Assembly: GCA_028015205.1 (NCBI GenBank)
Contig: CM051511.1
Span: 32,790,001-32,854,000, forward strand
Direction: 5' to 3'
DNA: 64,000 nucleotides
Source: Mytilisepta virgata
Taxonomy: Eukaryota; Mollusca; Bivalvia; Mytilida; Mytilidae
Part shown: positions 11,425 through 22,815 of the stretch, piece after piece
Layout of the letters: each line of letters starts with the position of its first letter
How positions within the stretch are numbered: position 1 is the first letter of the stretch
The notes under the pieces: model-generated
What the model saw: only the letters and a program-made list of their open reading frames with translations
What the model was told of the DNA's origin: nothing
Database searches by the model: none
Program-made: the position numbers and the translations under genes

Positions 11425-11430
11425 AATAAA
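11425..11430 (+). promoter_or_regulatory. possible polyadenylation signal of the lectin gene
   Basis: First clear AATAAA after the lectin stop codon, about 270 bases downstream. If used, the 3' UTR would contain the foldback element at 11221-11387. Confidence 0.3.
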
Positions 11431-11682
11431 AAGTAAACAGGAAACGTCAAATGCGCTTGCGCAACGTTGTCGTCAATTGTTCCGACGGTAAACCATGGAT
11501 TTTACGCTTGACGTTATCCAATCAAAAAGGACGTTATATGTTACGTTGCATTAGAATTATTCCTTGTCTTGACCATTGTGAAATGTTTATCAAAAAAACT
11601 AATTGGAGTAGTAAAACATTTATTACAGTAAAAAAAATATCTTTTGTCCATCGATTAATCATTTGTAACCCCGTTCGTTCAT

Positions 11683-12195
11683 TATACTCGCACTTTCGAA
11701 TGAAAGTCGGGTATATTGTCGTTGCGGTCGTCCGTCCGTCCGTCTACCCGTCACACTTTTTCTTGTGACACAAACTCATCCGTCTTTTTTGAATTTTTAC
11801 CATTTTTATTGTTGCCATATTGTGGCTTACCAACTGTAGATGTGCAATAAGGTTTTTAAATTTTTTAAAAGGGGGTGGGAAGGACAAAAAGGGCCGAAAC
11901 AGAAAAAAAGCATAATTACTAAAATAACATTGTTGTTTGTTAACTGCAGATGCGCAAAATTTTTAAAAGGGAGCTAAAGGCTCGCGAGTTGAAAATCGAA
12001 AATTTAACTATCTCGGGTGGAGAAATTCCATAACTCACATAACCTGAAGGAGAATCTATATATATCTCTGCAAAGGTTATTTGTTACAGATACAAACTGT
12101 AATGCAATGAAAACTGAAAATGTTTAGAATGTTTGTTTACAAATAAATGTGGGGTGCGGGTATAGCTGTCGTTCCGACAACCCCTACCTCTAGTT
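11683..12195 (-). repeat. dispersed repeat with GTCCGTC microsatellite terminus
   Basis: The end ATACTCGCACTTTCGAATGA plus a CGTCCGTCCGTCCGTC block is the reverse complement of the terminus at about 25430-25494 (GACGGACGGACGG...TTCGAAAGTGCAGGGATA). The rest (to about 12195) is non-coding and I assign it to the element only tentatively. Confidence 0.5.
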
Positions 12196-12882
12196 TTTTT
12201 TTATTTTTTGTAACTCCCTTGTGTCATTACAAACAATGTTACTGTCTGGAAACCTGAGTTCGTGGAATAGATTTTTAGCAATTCTAGAATAACAAAGTAA
12301 TGGTTTGCTTTTTTGTGGATGAATCGTCAGAAGGAACCAATTTTACCAGTGTTTATTTAGGTTATATTTCTTAACTGCAAATATGATTTGGAATGCGGAA
12401 TTTTACAATAGAAAAATAAATGAACTAAAAAAGCTGAAAATTTTAAGATCCGAATTTACTAATTCATACACGGCGTGTAAAACCAGTATTTTTATGCACT
12501 TTTTGCATATCTGATGCAGCCCAAGTAATTATTTATTAAAGTTCACAAAGTAATCTCCCTTTTACATTGAAAATGGACCACACGTGCTTTTTTCTCTGCA
12601 ATACATTGAACGAAGTCAAGTAAGTTCAGTTGTTTTAGTTAAGACTCAGCAATCTGGAAGTCCCCAGGTGATTAGACACTTCAAAGTGATTAAGGTACTA
12701 AAATTATGAAAAATCCGTACCGTAGAACGAGATTTACAGACAGTGGGAATATATCAATGATTAATTGTCATTCTTTGGTATAAGAAGTATAGATTTTTTA
12801 AAGTTTCTTTTCTACACTCAAAGTTCTATCGTTCATAAAATCCTTTTGTCTAATATATATATATAACTTTTATTCAATGAGA

Positions 12883-13025
12883 AACCAGAGTAAGTTATAT
12901 TTTCCTAACCAATGTAGATAAGGGTGATAATAAATTTGTCTCCCTTTTAGCCTCAGGACAAAAGGGAGAGAATTTAATTATCTCCCTTACCTACATTGGT
13001 TAGGAAAAGATAACTCACTCTGGTT
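12883..13025. mobile_element. hairpin element with 66-base arms
   Basis: Arms 12883-12948 and 12960-13025 are inverted copies with few mismatches around an 11-base loop. They begin AACCAGAGT and contain TTTTCCTAACCAATGTAG. Weaker pairing continues about 9 bases outward. A transcript would form a long hairpin. Confidence 0.9.
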
Positions 13026-13039
13026 CCTCAATACAAGTC

Positions 13040-14720
13040 AACATTGTGGGTGGCTTGTAGATAAAGCAAACTTCCTATCTTTGGCTAAGAAACACATTGT
13101 CAACTACTATACGTCATCTAAGACAAGAAAATTAACTTTTTGATATCGTTCGTTACATACATGAAAAGTATGACATGTAATGATTTACGTCTAGTTGACA
13201 TATCTCCTTCATTTTCTATTGTCATTGTTCGAGGCGCTTTCGAAGGAAATATAACACAAGACCGACAAGCCTGATGACATCCGGCGGTCACGGTGCGTTA
13301 CAGACCCTAAACAGAAACTATTGACAGAGGGAAAAGTACAAACAAATCTATACAAGCTGTAAGCGAAAACGTAAAAGACATGATCCGGATAATGGAATGA
13401 AGAAAATGGTTCGAATTAAAGTTTTTTTTGGGTTTTTGAAGAACATGTAAACCAATGAACCCATGCATGGAGAATCATCGACCGTCGGTGAGAAAAATGG
13501 AAATTCGTAATGATTAAATTAGGGGTCAAAAACCACTCGCCATTGGCCGGGTCTAGGTAATGACATTAGTCTTTATCGCCTGTTATCTTCAGAGGTTATG
13601 GCATTTCTGTGCATAAAAACGTTATTTGTTATTCTGTGTCGATACATTCATTATCATATCAACATTTTAAATGAGATTGGTATTTGTTTTTTTTGCAACG
13701 TGTTTTGAAAATTTGTACTTCAAGTGCGGCCATGCGGATAAAATGCAACGTGTTGGCTAAATTCTTATTTTATTCATCGAAATTTAATGTTAATTCACGT
13801 CACCCGTGTCAATACCATTTAAAAAAAGTCGCCTAATGCCTGTCAAAACTCTTTGGACATAGCCTGGTATATGGTCTCTTAAGAACTAACAAACTAGTTA
13901 CTGAATTTTTTCTGTTTACAATGTACTTGAATATCCCGTGGGGATATGTTTTTTTAACACAAATTTGACAAATTAACGTCTTTTTTACGCGAAGAACACT
14001 AGGAATCAAAATGAGATTTTTGCTGTACATATAAATGTGTTTATGTATGAAATCCTTTCAAAAATGACAGTTAAGCGGTTTTGTTTCTGACTGTCCTTCT
14101 TGGCAGTATTCCAAAAAGAGATACAACATGCATGGCAATTGACCCAAATCGCCACTAAACAAGACCGTTGAGGGTAGAAACTTGACCTCATTAATGGTAA
14201 AGCACAAAATAGCTGCCTGTTAACATAAAAATGCGCCGAATACAATCGTTTAGGATAAAAGTAGGAAAATATTTAAGATTAAAAAATTATTGTTTATGAG
14301 AGAAACAAATACAGGAAGAGTGGCCCTACTCCTTTTATTAAGACAAGCAGCTGAATCTTCTTGGTCAAACAAATAAAATATATAAGAAGTATAAAATAAA
14401 AGAAGATCAGGGGATTTTTACAAACGATGGAAAATAGCTAATAGTTATGTATTTACAGTTTTATGAACTAATTTTATTATGCAAAATGTATGTGAGTACA
14501 AAAAAAAATGTATATACAGGTATTGTGTAATTATAAAACAAAAAGTCAGTGTGATGCTATGTCAATGTCACAATCCATTAAAAATTCCCTTGTTATCATT
14601 ATGATCTATGGATAACTGTAAACGTCTGTGACAAATTGCATCGTGATATATGTAATCAAAGCAATAGTATAGGTCATAAACGCAAAATTTGTTGCTTATT
14701 TATATATTGTTTTTCCGTAA
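13040..14720. other. no recognisable feature
   Basis: AT-rich intergenic DNA. Short open frames around 13.8-14.2 kb show no domain or repeat-family signature that I can identify. Confidence 0.4.
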
Positions 14721-14728
14721 TTTAAATG

Positions 14729-15830
14729 GACCTTCCCGCTCTTTATTGGATTCCTAAACTACATAAGAATCCGTTTGAACAAAGGTACATTGCTGGGTCA
14801 GCTAATTGCTCTACAAAACCTCTTTCAAAGATTTTAACATTCATCTTGACATGTATTAAAGAGGGCATTCAGAATTACTGTTGAACATCATATTCCACCA
14901 GTGGCGTCAATCAGATGTGGATTCTTAAAAACTCCAAAAATTTACTTCAATATCTAACATCAAAATCTTTGGCTACATGCAACAGCATAAAAACAATCGA
15001 CTTCTCTACCATACCATATTCTCAATAAAAAGATCTCTTAAAGCACTAGTTCATCAATGTTTTTTCTAGAAAAATGGGACACGTAGGTATAAATTTCTTG
15101 TTCTAGGTAGAGAAAAGGCTTAATTCGTGAAGAACCACTCTGATTCTGATAAAAAGTATTCTGAAGACGAAATTACAAACATGTTAGATTTTCTCATAGA
15201 CAATATATTCGTTGAATTTGGCGGTCTAATTTTTCAACAAACAATCTGCATTCGAATGGGAACCAACTGTGTTCCTCTCCTCGCCGATCTGTTTCTGCAC
15301 GCATATGAAGCGGACTTCATTCAAGTGTTACTACGTGAAAACAAAAGGAAACTAGCTTAATTTCACTTTTCGTTATGTAGATGATGTGTTGTCGTTAAAT
15401 AACGACAAAATCCAAGACTTTCTACATCTTATCTACCCCAGTAAGCTTGAAATTAAAGATACTGCAGATGCACCAAAGTCCGCTTCATATTTGGATTTTT
15501 TTTTTTTTTGAAATAGACTATGAGGGACATTTGAAGACAAAACTTTATGACAAAATAGATGACTTCAGCTTTCCTATTGCTAATTTTCCCTTCTTGAGTA
15601 GAAATATACCAGCATCGCCTGCATATGGCGTCTACGTTTCTCAGCTTATCCGATTTTCAGGGGCGTGCGTGAGTTACCCTGACTTTCGACGAAGAGGATT
15701 ACTACTGTCACAAAAGCTTTTTAACCAAGGTTTTATCAGGGATAAGTTAGGAAATTTTACGGTCGTCATCACGAATTGATTGACCATTACAGTGTTCCAA
15801 TATCTAAGATGATGTAGGACCTATTCCCAC
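14729..15830 (+). pseudogene. Penelope-like reverse transcriptase, degraded
   Basis: Translated in pieces, the strand gives DLPALYWIPKLHKNPFEQRY, CSTKPLSKILT, then FGGLIFQQTICIRMGTNC and LLADLFLHAYEADFIQ, then the catalytic YVDD box at 15374-15385. After that come KLYDKIDDFSFPIANFPF, PASPAYGVYVSQLIRFS and LLSQKLFNQGF. This is the order of the Penelope-like RT palm, fingers and thumb. It is dead: there are stops (for example after GIQNYC and at 15358), frame changes on either side of YVDD, and an expanded T-run near 15497. A non-LTR origin is less likely given the motif wording. The tail listed next belongs to the same element. Confidence 0.75.
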
Positions 15831-16110
15831 TGTCGTAACCTTTCATTTGCCTCCATCGATTTGTGACTTCCCCAGGATTGACTTTGTTCAACTTCACGAC
15901 GGGTGCCGTATATGGAACTGCTTACCCTTCCGGAGCACCCGGGTTCACTCCTGGTTTTTATAGGAGTTCGTGTTGTTCATTTTTTTTTTTTTTTTTTTTA
16001 GTTTTCTGTGTTTATTTGTTGTGCCTGTTCATTTGTCTTCCCGGGTTTGTCTGTCCAATGGATTACGTTTTTTTATTGCTCCTTAGGTATATTTGTCCTT
16101 TTTAAAATCC
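15831..16110 (+). mobile_element. 3' tail of the Penelope-like element
   Basis: Directly follows the RT remnant. It has the CCTTCCGGAGCACC block, a GGTTTTTATAGGAGTTCG stretch and T-rich DNA with a 20-plus T-run. Tail-only copies occur at 30.16, 40.02 and 50.20 kb, all in this orientation. Confidence 0.65.
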
Positions 16111-16370
16111 TTCAAATTTATTATACGAAAGATGTCATTTACTTTCAAATCTTTATCTTGATTCAAAGGAAAGAAAGATAACCGAAAATGCTGTTTAGTT
16201 TAGAGAATTAACCAAGTCTATGTTCAACGTAACAGAGTATTTAATCTAGGAAAGAAAGATAACCCAAGGACTATTAAATTTGACAGAAATAGTTCAATGG
16301 CGGTGGTATTTGCCTAAAAGTAAGACAATGTTTGAAATTAGCCTTCAATATGTCAATGATAACCGTTATT

Positions 16371-16686
16371 GGGAAAACAATTTGGCCCATTTAGGACCTC
16401 CCAAAAAATATAATTTGAATTCGATATCACGAATTAAAATCGTTATCACAAATTGTAGAATTCTTAATCACAGATTAAATTCGTGATCACGAATTTCTGG
16501 GATTAGTTACATGTATAACAGTTTTTGTTATTTGTAATAACGGATTAAATTCGTAATCACATATTTTTGCAATTCGTGACAACGGATTAAAAACGTAATT
16601 ACGAATTGTACAATTCGTGATAACGATTTAGCTTCGTGATTTCGAATTCAAATTTATATTTTTGGTATAGATCCAAATTGGGCTTC
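16371..16686. mobile_element. palindrome-array element (TGATCA/TTCGTGA type)
   Basis: Between inverted ends (ATATAATTTGAATTCGATAT on the left against its diverged mirror at 16632-16686, with AATTTGG/CCAAATT further out) lies an array of AATTCGTGATCACGAATT-type palindromes and half units such as AATTCGTGATAACG and CGTAATTACGAATT. Non-coding. Confidence 0.7.
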
Positions 16687-16689
16687 CGT

Positions 16690-17350
16690 ACATAAATGTT
16701 TTTGAGGCCCTTGGTATATTGTACAGACTATATCTGGCCACCTAACAACATAAAGAAGCCTTTGATTTGTGCTTGTTAGCATACATTTGAATGAAATTTT
16801 GTCGCTTCAATACATAATAGAACAATTTTACCGTAACTTAAAGTTATAAATAATTTTAAACATGTTCTTGTTTGTTGAAAAAAACGTTTAAGCAACGAAG
16901 GGAAAGGGAACGGAGTTATCTCGCTTTGCATTATTTGGAATGTGGAAACGACAATTTTCTTACAGTAAAAAAAAAACAGACATTGTGACTGTATTAAATA
17001 AAGATAAATGATAATTCTAAATTATCGGTGTGACACAAAGTTTTAAAAATTCCAGATTTTCACCCTTATTCTTGGCAGTGCCGTTGTTTTCCTGCTAAAA
17101 TTCCAAAACCCTCTCATATTTTGAATAGAAATGTTTGTTCTATGAACATCCGAAAGTTTATTCAGTCAAAATACAAATGACAATTTTGGTACAAATATAT
17201 GGTAGTTTTAGAATCAAAACAGGAACAATAACAATTTTTCTAACCGGTAACAAAAAACGATTTCTACTACCACCAGTCTAATATGACATTATGATATTGT
17301 ACAAGAAACTTAGAACTCAAAATAATAACAGATTGTGTGTAATACCGCTG
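16690..17350. other. no recognisable feature
   Basis: AT-rich intergenic DNA with nothing I can name. Confidence 0.4.
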
Positions 17351-17354
17351 CTGT

Positions 17355-17755
17355 TGGACTATTCCCTACTTGCCAATAGTTGTCGTTCTTTACAGCATGT
17401 GTCTCACTAGGAACACACCGATTTATCTTTCAATGCGAATGATAAAACAGAAAACACCGAAAGGTGAAGGGAATTCCTCATTATATAGGATGTACTGTCA
17501 ATTTTATGTAGTTGGGATACATTTGAAAATTTTCAATGTCTTGCCAGTGAAAAATATGGAAAAGCCTCGATTGCACAGTTAATATTGTTTTTAAGGAATT
17601 GCATTTTTCGTTTGAACTCCTCGATCTTTTTCCTTCAATTCTGTTGAAATGCCACGGGTGACCTCGAAATCACACCTGTTATGAAGAACGATAACTCTGT
17701 CAAAATATGATAAAATACGTATGCATCCCGAGCTCTGCAAGTAGGGAATTAGTCC
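17355..17755. mobile_element. MITE with ATTCCCTACTTGC terminal inverted repeats
   Basis: ATTCCCTACTTGC at 17361-17373 is perfectly inverted at 17737-17749. With one indel the match extends to GGACTA outward. The centre is non-coding. The same left-end motif opens the repeats at 36.33 kb and 60.31 kb. Confidence 0.7.
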
Positions 17756-17940
17756 TCGAGGGTATCATACCACTCTGTAGTCATTGGTTCGGCTACGACA
17801 TGATTGTAAGATATATTTGTATAGAAATTTTGAGTTGAAGAGTTAGGGAAAATTTGGTTAGAATTGAGGTTGAAGGTTTCAATCTTCTGAGCAAAAGATT
17901 ACCTTAACTGTATTTCTGGCTAATGTGTATTGCTCACAAC

Positions 17941-17941
<1 letters not shown>

Positions 17942-17972
<31 letters not shown>

Positions 17973-17984
17973 GGGGGGGGGGGG
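17942..17984 (+). repeat. T30-G13 homopolymer pair
   Basis: Thirty T then thirteen G without interruption. It makes a chance open frame unreliable. Confidence 0.95.
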
Positions 17985-18110
17985 TTACGTGTTATCCAGA
18001 AATGCGCATAATTCGCAAGAAATTTTGGTATATACAGTTCGTATCGGTTCATACGACAACAAATTAGCTTATAGATGGAAATGGTTAGCCGTTAAAAGGG
18101 CATGGAATGA

Positions 18111-18438
18111 CTAAACGTATAAATGGATGTATGGATGAATTATTGTTTAACGTCCAGTGGCAACCAGGTGCATATCAGGATGATAATGAATATGATCCCT
18201 GCTTTGACACGCTAAGTCTGACTTTTAATGTGCTAGCTCACGAGGTAACTGTCCGCATATCACCTCACTCGGACACTCCGAGTCGACCAGTCTTTGCTCT
18301 TACTCCTAGATGCCGCGTGCTTGGCAGAGAAGCAGCAAATACCAATTTTAATGTCTTTGGTTTGACCCGGCTGGGGATCGAAATCGCGACCTTCCGCACT
18401 CGGGGTGAGCATGCTACCACGAGACCACCGAGGCGGTC
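18111..18438 (-). mobile_element. tRNA-derived SINE, family 1, inserted in Penelope debris
   Basis: Inverted relative to the 8.6 kb copy. It runs from ATGGATGAATTATTGTTTAA to the tRNA-like head (GGTCTCGTGGTAGCATGC read on -). A 22-base target duplication with one mismatch (CCGTTAAAAGGGCATRGAAT core) lies at 18089-18110 and 18439-18460. The duplicated site is itself part of a Penelope-type terminus. Confidence 0.9.
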
Positions 18439-18460
18439 CCGTTAAAAGGGCATAGAATGA

Positions 18461-18612
18461 TGTATAAATGACTAAAGCCGAACAACATACATAATAATAA
18501 CAAAACGAAAAAAAGTTAATATTGCACAACTTTTGGCCAAGAATCGGTTCACGAGCAGGTAAAAATAAAGAAGACGTTGACTCTTTGAAACATAGAGCAA
18601 GACCGAGTCCGT
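18461..18612 (-). mobile_element. Penelope-type terminal region, degraded
   Basis: Resembles the left arm of the inverted pair at 61.35 kb: the same order of a GTCAAAAGGG/GTTAAAAGGG start, a GACTAAA box, then GTTGACTCTTTGAAAC.AGAGCAAGAC.GAGTCCG at the end. The hammerhead-like stem seen there is decayed here (about 18531-18560). Confidence 0.55.
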
Positions 18613-19130
18613 AAATAAAAGGTAAATAATAAAAAAATTTATTTGACGTTAAAGTTCAAAAGAAAAGTAGCCTGTGTAAGGTAGATGGACTAAAAATTTA
18701 TTGTAATGTGCAAACATCGTAGAAAGCAGAAATTATTCCCCAGATTCGAAGTGTCCACAGGCTTAAAATTATTTTGTTTGTGTAATAGCCTTCCTCCGTT
18801 AACTGTCATTAAAACGGTTAACTGTTCCATTTATATTCCTTGTATTTAAATAGTATACTTCAAAGCAGATTTTTTTTACCGGTTACGACTATTGTTTTTC
18901 CTCCTGATTTGTTTCTATATATATGTAAAAAAAAAAGTACGACGCCAAAAAACCTACATACGGAAGCCTCGAATGAAAAATATTGAAAAACACAGGAAAG
19001 AATGTATAATGTTGCACGTTAAACTTTATGATCTAATGTTGCATGCCTGTTGGCAAAAACCCACACTCGGATACTACAATAATGAGTGTTAAGATGAAGT
19101 AAGACTAAAGTTAGAAGGAAGGAGTATTTT

Positions 19131-19340
19131 ATGCTTTATGTAATCATAATATATAAAAAATCGGATGATCCTGTTTGCAAACATTTTACAGAAGGTAATC
19201 ACAACGTAGATGATTTACGGGTACTAGGTATAGAGAAGGTAAATGGAAGCTCAACCTTGCGTGAAGTAAAAGAAGCGTTCTGGATGAAGAAATTAAACAC
19301 TTTGGAACCATACGGGATTAATGTTAAATACAGCAACTAA
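19131..19340 (+). pseudogene. C-terminal GIY-YIG region of a Penelope-like element
   Basis: The last 60 or so residues read DPVCKHFTEGNHNVDDLRVL, then GIEKV, then REVKEAFWMKKLNTLEPYGI before a stop. The H-F-x3-G-H-x3-D-L/V pattern and E-x-F/W-x2-K-L-N-T-L-x-P-x-G-I ending are typical of the GIY-YIG endonuclease end of Penelope-like proteins. The catalytic GIY and YIG strands are not visible upstream, so this is a 5'-truncated copy. It is followed at 19482-19517 by a hammerhead-like fold. Confidence 0.6.
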
Positions 19341-19481
19341 TTACTCTTTTTACTTCCTCGTTTTATCATCTATAAAAAGACAATAAATATTCTCCAATTC
19401 TATTATTATCTCATAGACGTTAACGTTACTATTACCTTTTTATGACGTTGGTTTCCATAACATGTAGTCAATCCAAATAAA

Positions 19482-19517
19482 TTCCAAGATGAAGGCCAGT
19501 TGGCCGAAACGTCGGAA
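19482..19517 (+). ncRNA. hammerhead-ribozyme-like fold, probably inactive
   Basis: Outer stem TTCC (19482)/GGAA (19514), core AAGATGA where CTGATGA is canonical, stem II GGCC-AGTT-GGCC (19494-19505), then GAAAC and GTC. It lies just past the GIY-YIG remnant, as expected for Penelope-like elements, some of which are known to carry hammerheads. Loss of core C3 predicts no cleavage. Confidence 0.4.
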
Positions 19518-19533
19518 GATCTGTGTTAGAGTT

Positions 19534-19537
<4 letters not shown>

Positions 19538-19581
<44 letters not shown>
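19538..19581. repeat. (TA)n microsatellite
   Basis: About 20 TA dinucleotides. Confidence 0.95.
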
Positions 19582-19585
<4 letters not shown>

Positions 19586-19599
19586 TCAACCAAATGCAT

Positions 19600-20530
19600 A
19601 TCTATGCTTAAAATAGAAGTCAAAAGACAAGGTAAACGAAAGAGCATGAAAATAAGTGTTACGTAAAGAATAAATTCTACAGAAGTTCGAACTTAAAAGT
19701 AGAAAATAATTGTCAAGAACATATCCGTCATTTCTCTCATAGCAAGAAAAAAAGGGCTAAAAAATAAAAATACGTCACAAATAATACCGTCGAAAATGTT
19801 TGTGTCAAATACTGTTTATTCGAATACAATGGATATGTCAATTTGATGACCGGATCCGAATATTTGCCTATTGATTTCAAGAAAATTCATAAGTGTTCAT
19901 TCGAACATGCTTGAGTGATTGGTTGAATACACTAATACATTATCAACCCTAAAAAAAGAAAGTTATATTATTTTACAATTTGGAAGATGAACCTTAATTG
20001 ATAAGCTGTTTTTTTTATATCGATATTGATTTGAATTCCGTGTTTTTTCATATTTTTTATCACATTTTAAAAAAAGACAATTGTGAAAAAATCCTAAATG
20101 CATAACATTATGTGTATGAATTCATCATAAATCTAATTAGAGGTCAAAGCAGAATATGGATGAGTCGGACCACAGGATAAGTCGAAGTTCTCTTTACGTC
20201 TCCTGCACTAAGACACAACGAAGTTTGAAATAATTGGAGAAACGGAAATTTTAGATATGCTTTGAAGGTTTTGGTGTCTATGTTGTTTTGTGGAACCTTA
20301 ATAAAGGTTGTGTTTAAACGATACTGCCATTAATATAGAAAGTCTATACTTTGACCATCAGAGTACAGAAAATACAAATGTAAGCCTTGATTTAGTCTAG
20401 ATGATGAAGAACAAAAAGCCTTTGCATCGAAAATATTACTTTGCCCGTTTGAAAAAAAAAATTCATACCTTGCATTTAAAAATGTTAAAGATACTCGGTG
20501 AATATGTACAGTACAACAAGAAACTATACT
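19600..20530. other. no recognisable feature
   Basis: AT-rich intergenic DNA. No gene seen. Confidence 0.4.
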
Positions 20531-20545
20531 TCAGATAAAAAAGTG

Positions 20546-20819
20546 TTTGTTTGTTAGGTTGGGGTTTTACGTCGTTTTCAGCACATTTGGCTATTTCACT
20601 TCTAAGATATCGGTCAGCTTTTATTGATGGAGGAAGCCGGAGTGTCGGAAGACAACCACCGACCTTCGGTAGGAAAATTGCCAATCCTTGTCAATTTAGA
20701 TCGGAGTCGAATACACCCCGCCACTGGTGAGATTCGAACTCACAACCCCAGTGTTGACAGGCTAGTGATCATTAGTAGTCATGACGAACTACCTAGACCA
20801 CTCGGCCATCGAGGCCCCC
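20546..20819 (-). mobile_element. tRNA-derived SINE, family 2
   Basis: Read on -, the head is GGCCGAGTGGTCTAGGTAGT (A-box) and GAGTTCGAATCTCACC (B-box). A body follows with ACCGAAGGTCGGTGGTTGTC, and the tail is a short AAAC repeat. It is flanked by a 12-base duplication with one mismatch (GATAAARAAGTG at 20534-20545 and 20820-20831). The same family occurs at 54.07 kb in the opposite orientation. Confidence 0.88.
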
Positions 20820-20839
20820 GATAAAGAAGTGAATGGAAA

Positions 20840-21585
20840 TTAAAAGTTAAATCTGTTAAAAGTTAATCTTTGTGTTCATGTGTTAACCCACTAAAGCAAC
20901 CACTCCGACTGACTCTAGCATAGCAGCACACATGTACATGTTTTTTTTTTTCCATTCTGTACCATTTATACCATAAAGCCTGTATAATGCAATTTTTTTT
21001 ATGTTTTCCATTTTTCCATTTGTACTTATTTTGAGATAAATTACTGAATGTATATAAATTTGTTGAATGTATGCTAGTATATATTTTTGTTTCATCTAAT
21101 ATATACGTATACCAATTTTGATAGAATTGGCAAAACATTTTGGATAATTGCAGTATTTATTACTACTTATAGGAAATTACAATGTATACGTGGAAGAAAG
21201 TATGCAAATTTGTAATCGCTTCCATCGGCTAGACACTTAGGTCATTATTATTCAGTTCAAATGAAATAACACATAAACGGTCGGTTTTGTTTTAGCACAA
21301 CAGAAAATATTGTCTAATTAAGACACTTCGGAAAATTTTATCACCTCCATTGTGTCACATAAAAAACGATAAGAATTCTTATTACTCGACCACTAAATTT
21401 TGTTAATCACTTTATAGAGAAGATGTTGAAAATTTTTGTTGGCCACTTGCAGGATAATGTCGTTAAGAACCCAAAGAAATGTCATTAAAAGATGTCTGAT
21501 AGGCCATATTTTTTTCCTTATTTCATCAAGTTATGAAGTTTTCAAATCGATGTATGAATACAAGAAGAAGAATATCTAGCAATTT
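20840..21585. other. no recognisable feature
   Basis: AT-rich DNA. Small open frames around 20.86-21.14 kb (-) show no domain. Confidence 0.4.
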
Positions 21586-21592
21586 AAGCTAA

Positions 21593-21970
21593 AGAATGAT
21601 CGCTGGTCTAATAGGAAATAAATAGGATTTGAAATAGGTGTTTTAATTTGAGAGAACATATGAATAGTAAACAAATAAGCAAGAAAAAAGTATAGGTTCA
21701 TGTGCTCATTTTAGAGCTATAAAGCCTTGCAAATTTGCAGGAAATAGGCTTTCTCTAGATTTTTCATTGTCTTTGCATATCAACTTCAGTCTGTCAAAAA
21801 TGTATGAAAAAATAAAAAGGATTTTATAAAATTTTGTCAAATACCATTTTAAGGTGCATATGATTGAATTATAAAAGAAAAAGTGGGGGTCATGGGCAAA
21901 AAATTTGATGTTTAAAAAATGGATAAAACCTGAGGATTCCGAAATTCTGACAAAAAGACCAAAACGGGAT
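21593..21970 (+). mobile_element. TTAA-type MITE, copy 1 (right end lost)
   Basis: Begins AAGAATGATCGCTGGTCTAA and follows the 58.6 kb copy closely through GTAAACAAATAAGCAAG and GGATAAAACC.GAGGATTCCGA. It then passes into a different repeat at about 21971 without the ACCAGCGA end, so the right terminus was deleted or overwritten. Confidence 0.75.
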
Positions 21971-22225
21971 TTTTTGAATCTCTGGAGAATTCTATTCAGG
22001 ATTTTAAAAAAATTCTGCAGATTTTTATAAAGTATTGAGATTTCAGGTTGACTGTTTTGTATAAATATATCTCATTATGATAACTGCCTTTTATAATTTT
22101 TGGATAATTTCGGGTATGTAATGTTAGTTTTCCTGGATATTTTCGGGTCACAAATTCGATATAACGTGGATTATTTCGGGTAGAGGTTTCAAGTTAACCG
22201 ACGCACCCCGTCATAAAATGATTAA
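21971..22225 (+). repeat. two dispersed repeat fragments
   Basis: 21971-22050 matches 46253-46345 (GAATTC, CAGGATTTTAAAAA and CTGCAGATTTTTATAAAG in the same order). 22130-22225 is the inverse of 31943-32035 (TTCGATATAACGT, TTTCGGGTA and GTCATAAAATG). Confidence 0.6.
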
Positions 22226-22815
22226 GTTATTTCAGAGGAAAATAGTGTTTTGTCCAAATGAATGGAATTTATAAATATTACGTAATAAATTGAATACACA
22301 GTGACGAGAATACAGGTACATGTATATTAATAAACTTTATGTTACGATTCTCCTTTGTTAGCTATGTGCTTTCTACATCTTAAGTTATGTCCTTTTTAAA
22401 TGTTGTGCTTTGTTATTGGTCTTTACAATTTGCCGTCTGTCTCATTTCTAAAGTATTATTCTCCCATCTTTATAAAAGTTTTTAGTATAGAGTTCATTGA
22501 ATTTTTGCGGTTAATCTGTCATGACAATATCTAATCTGGTTAGAAAAACAAGCTGGATAAACTTCCGCAAAACCACAGAAATACAAAAACAACCATATTT
22601 AAATTCAGTACAAAAATTATATGTCTTCCTGTCCTTCAGCTGATAAAATTATCAAGTACCATTTATATGGTAACAATAAAAAAAAATACTTCCTGTATGG
22701 GTCGTCAAGTGAAAATGATATTGGTTTTCACTATTATTTATACAATTTCTGTAACTCTGTTATCAAAATACAATTTCTAAAGATTCATTCAGTTTGATAC
22801 GTAATTATAGGAATT

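Noticed and set aside
18107..18529. Open frames of 112 (+) and 89 (-) codons
   Set aside because: Both are translations of the SINE and its tRNA head.
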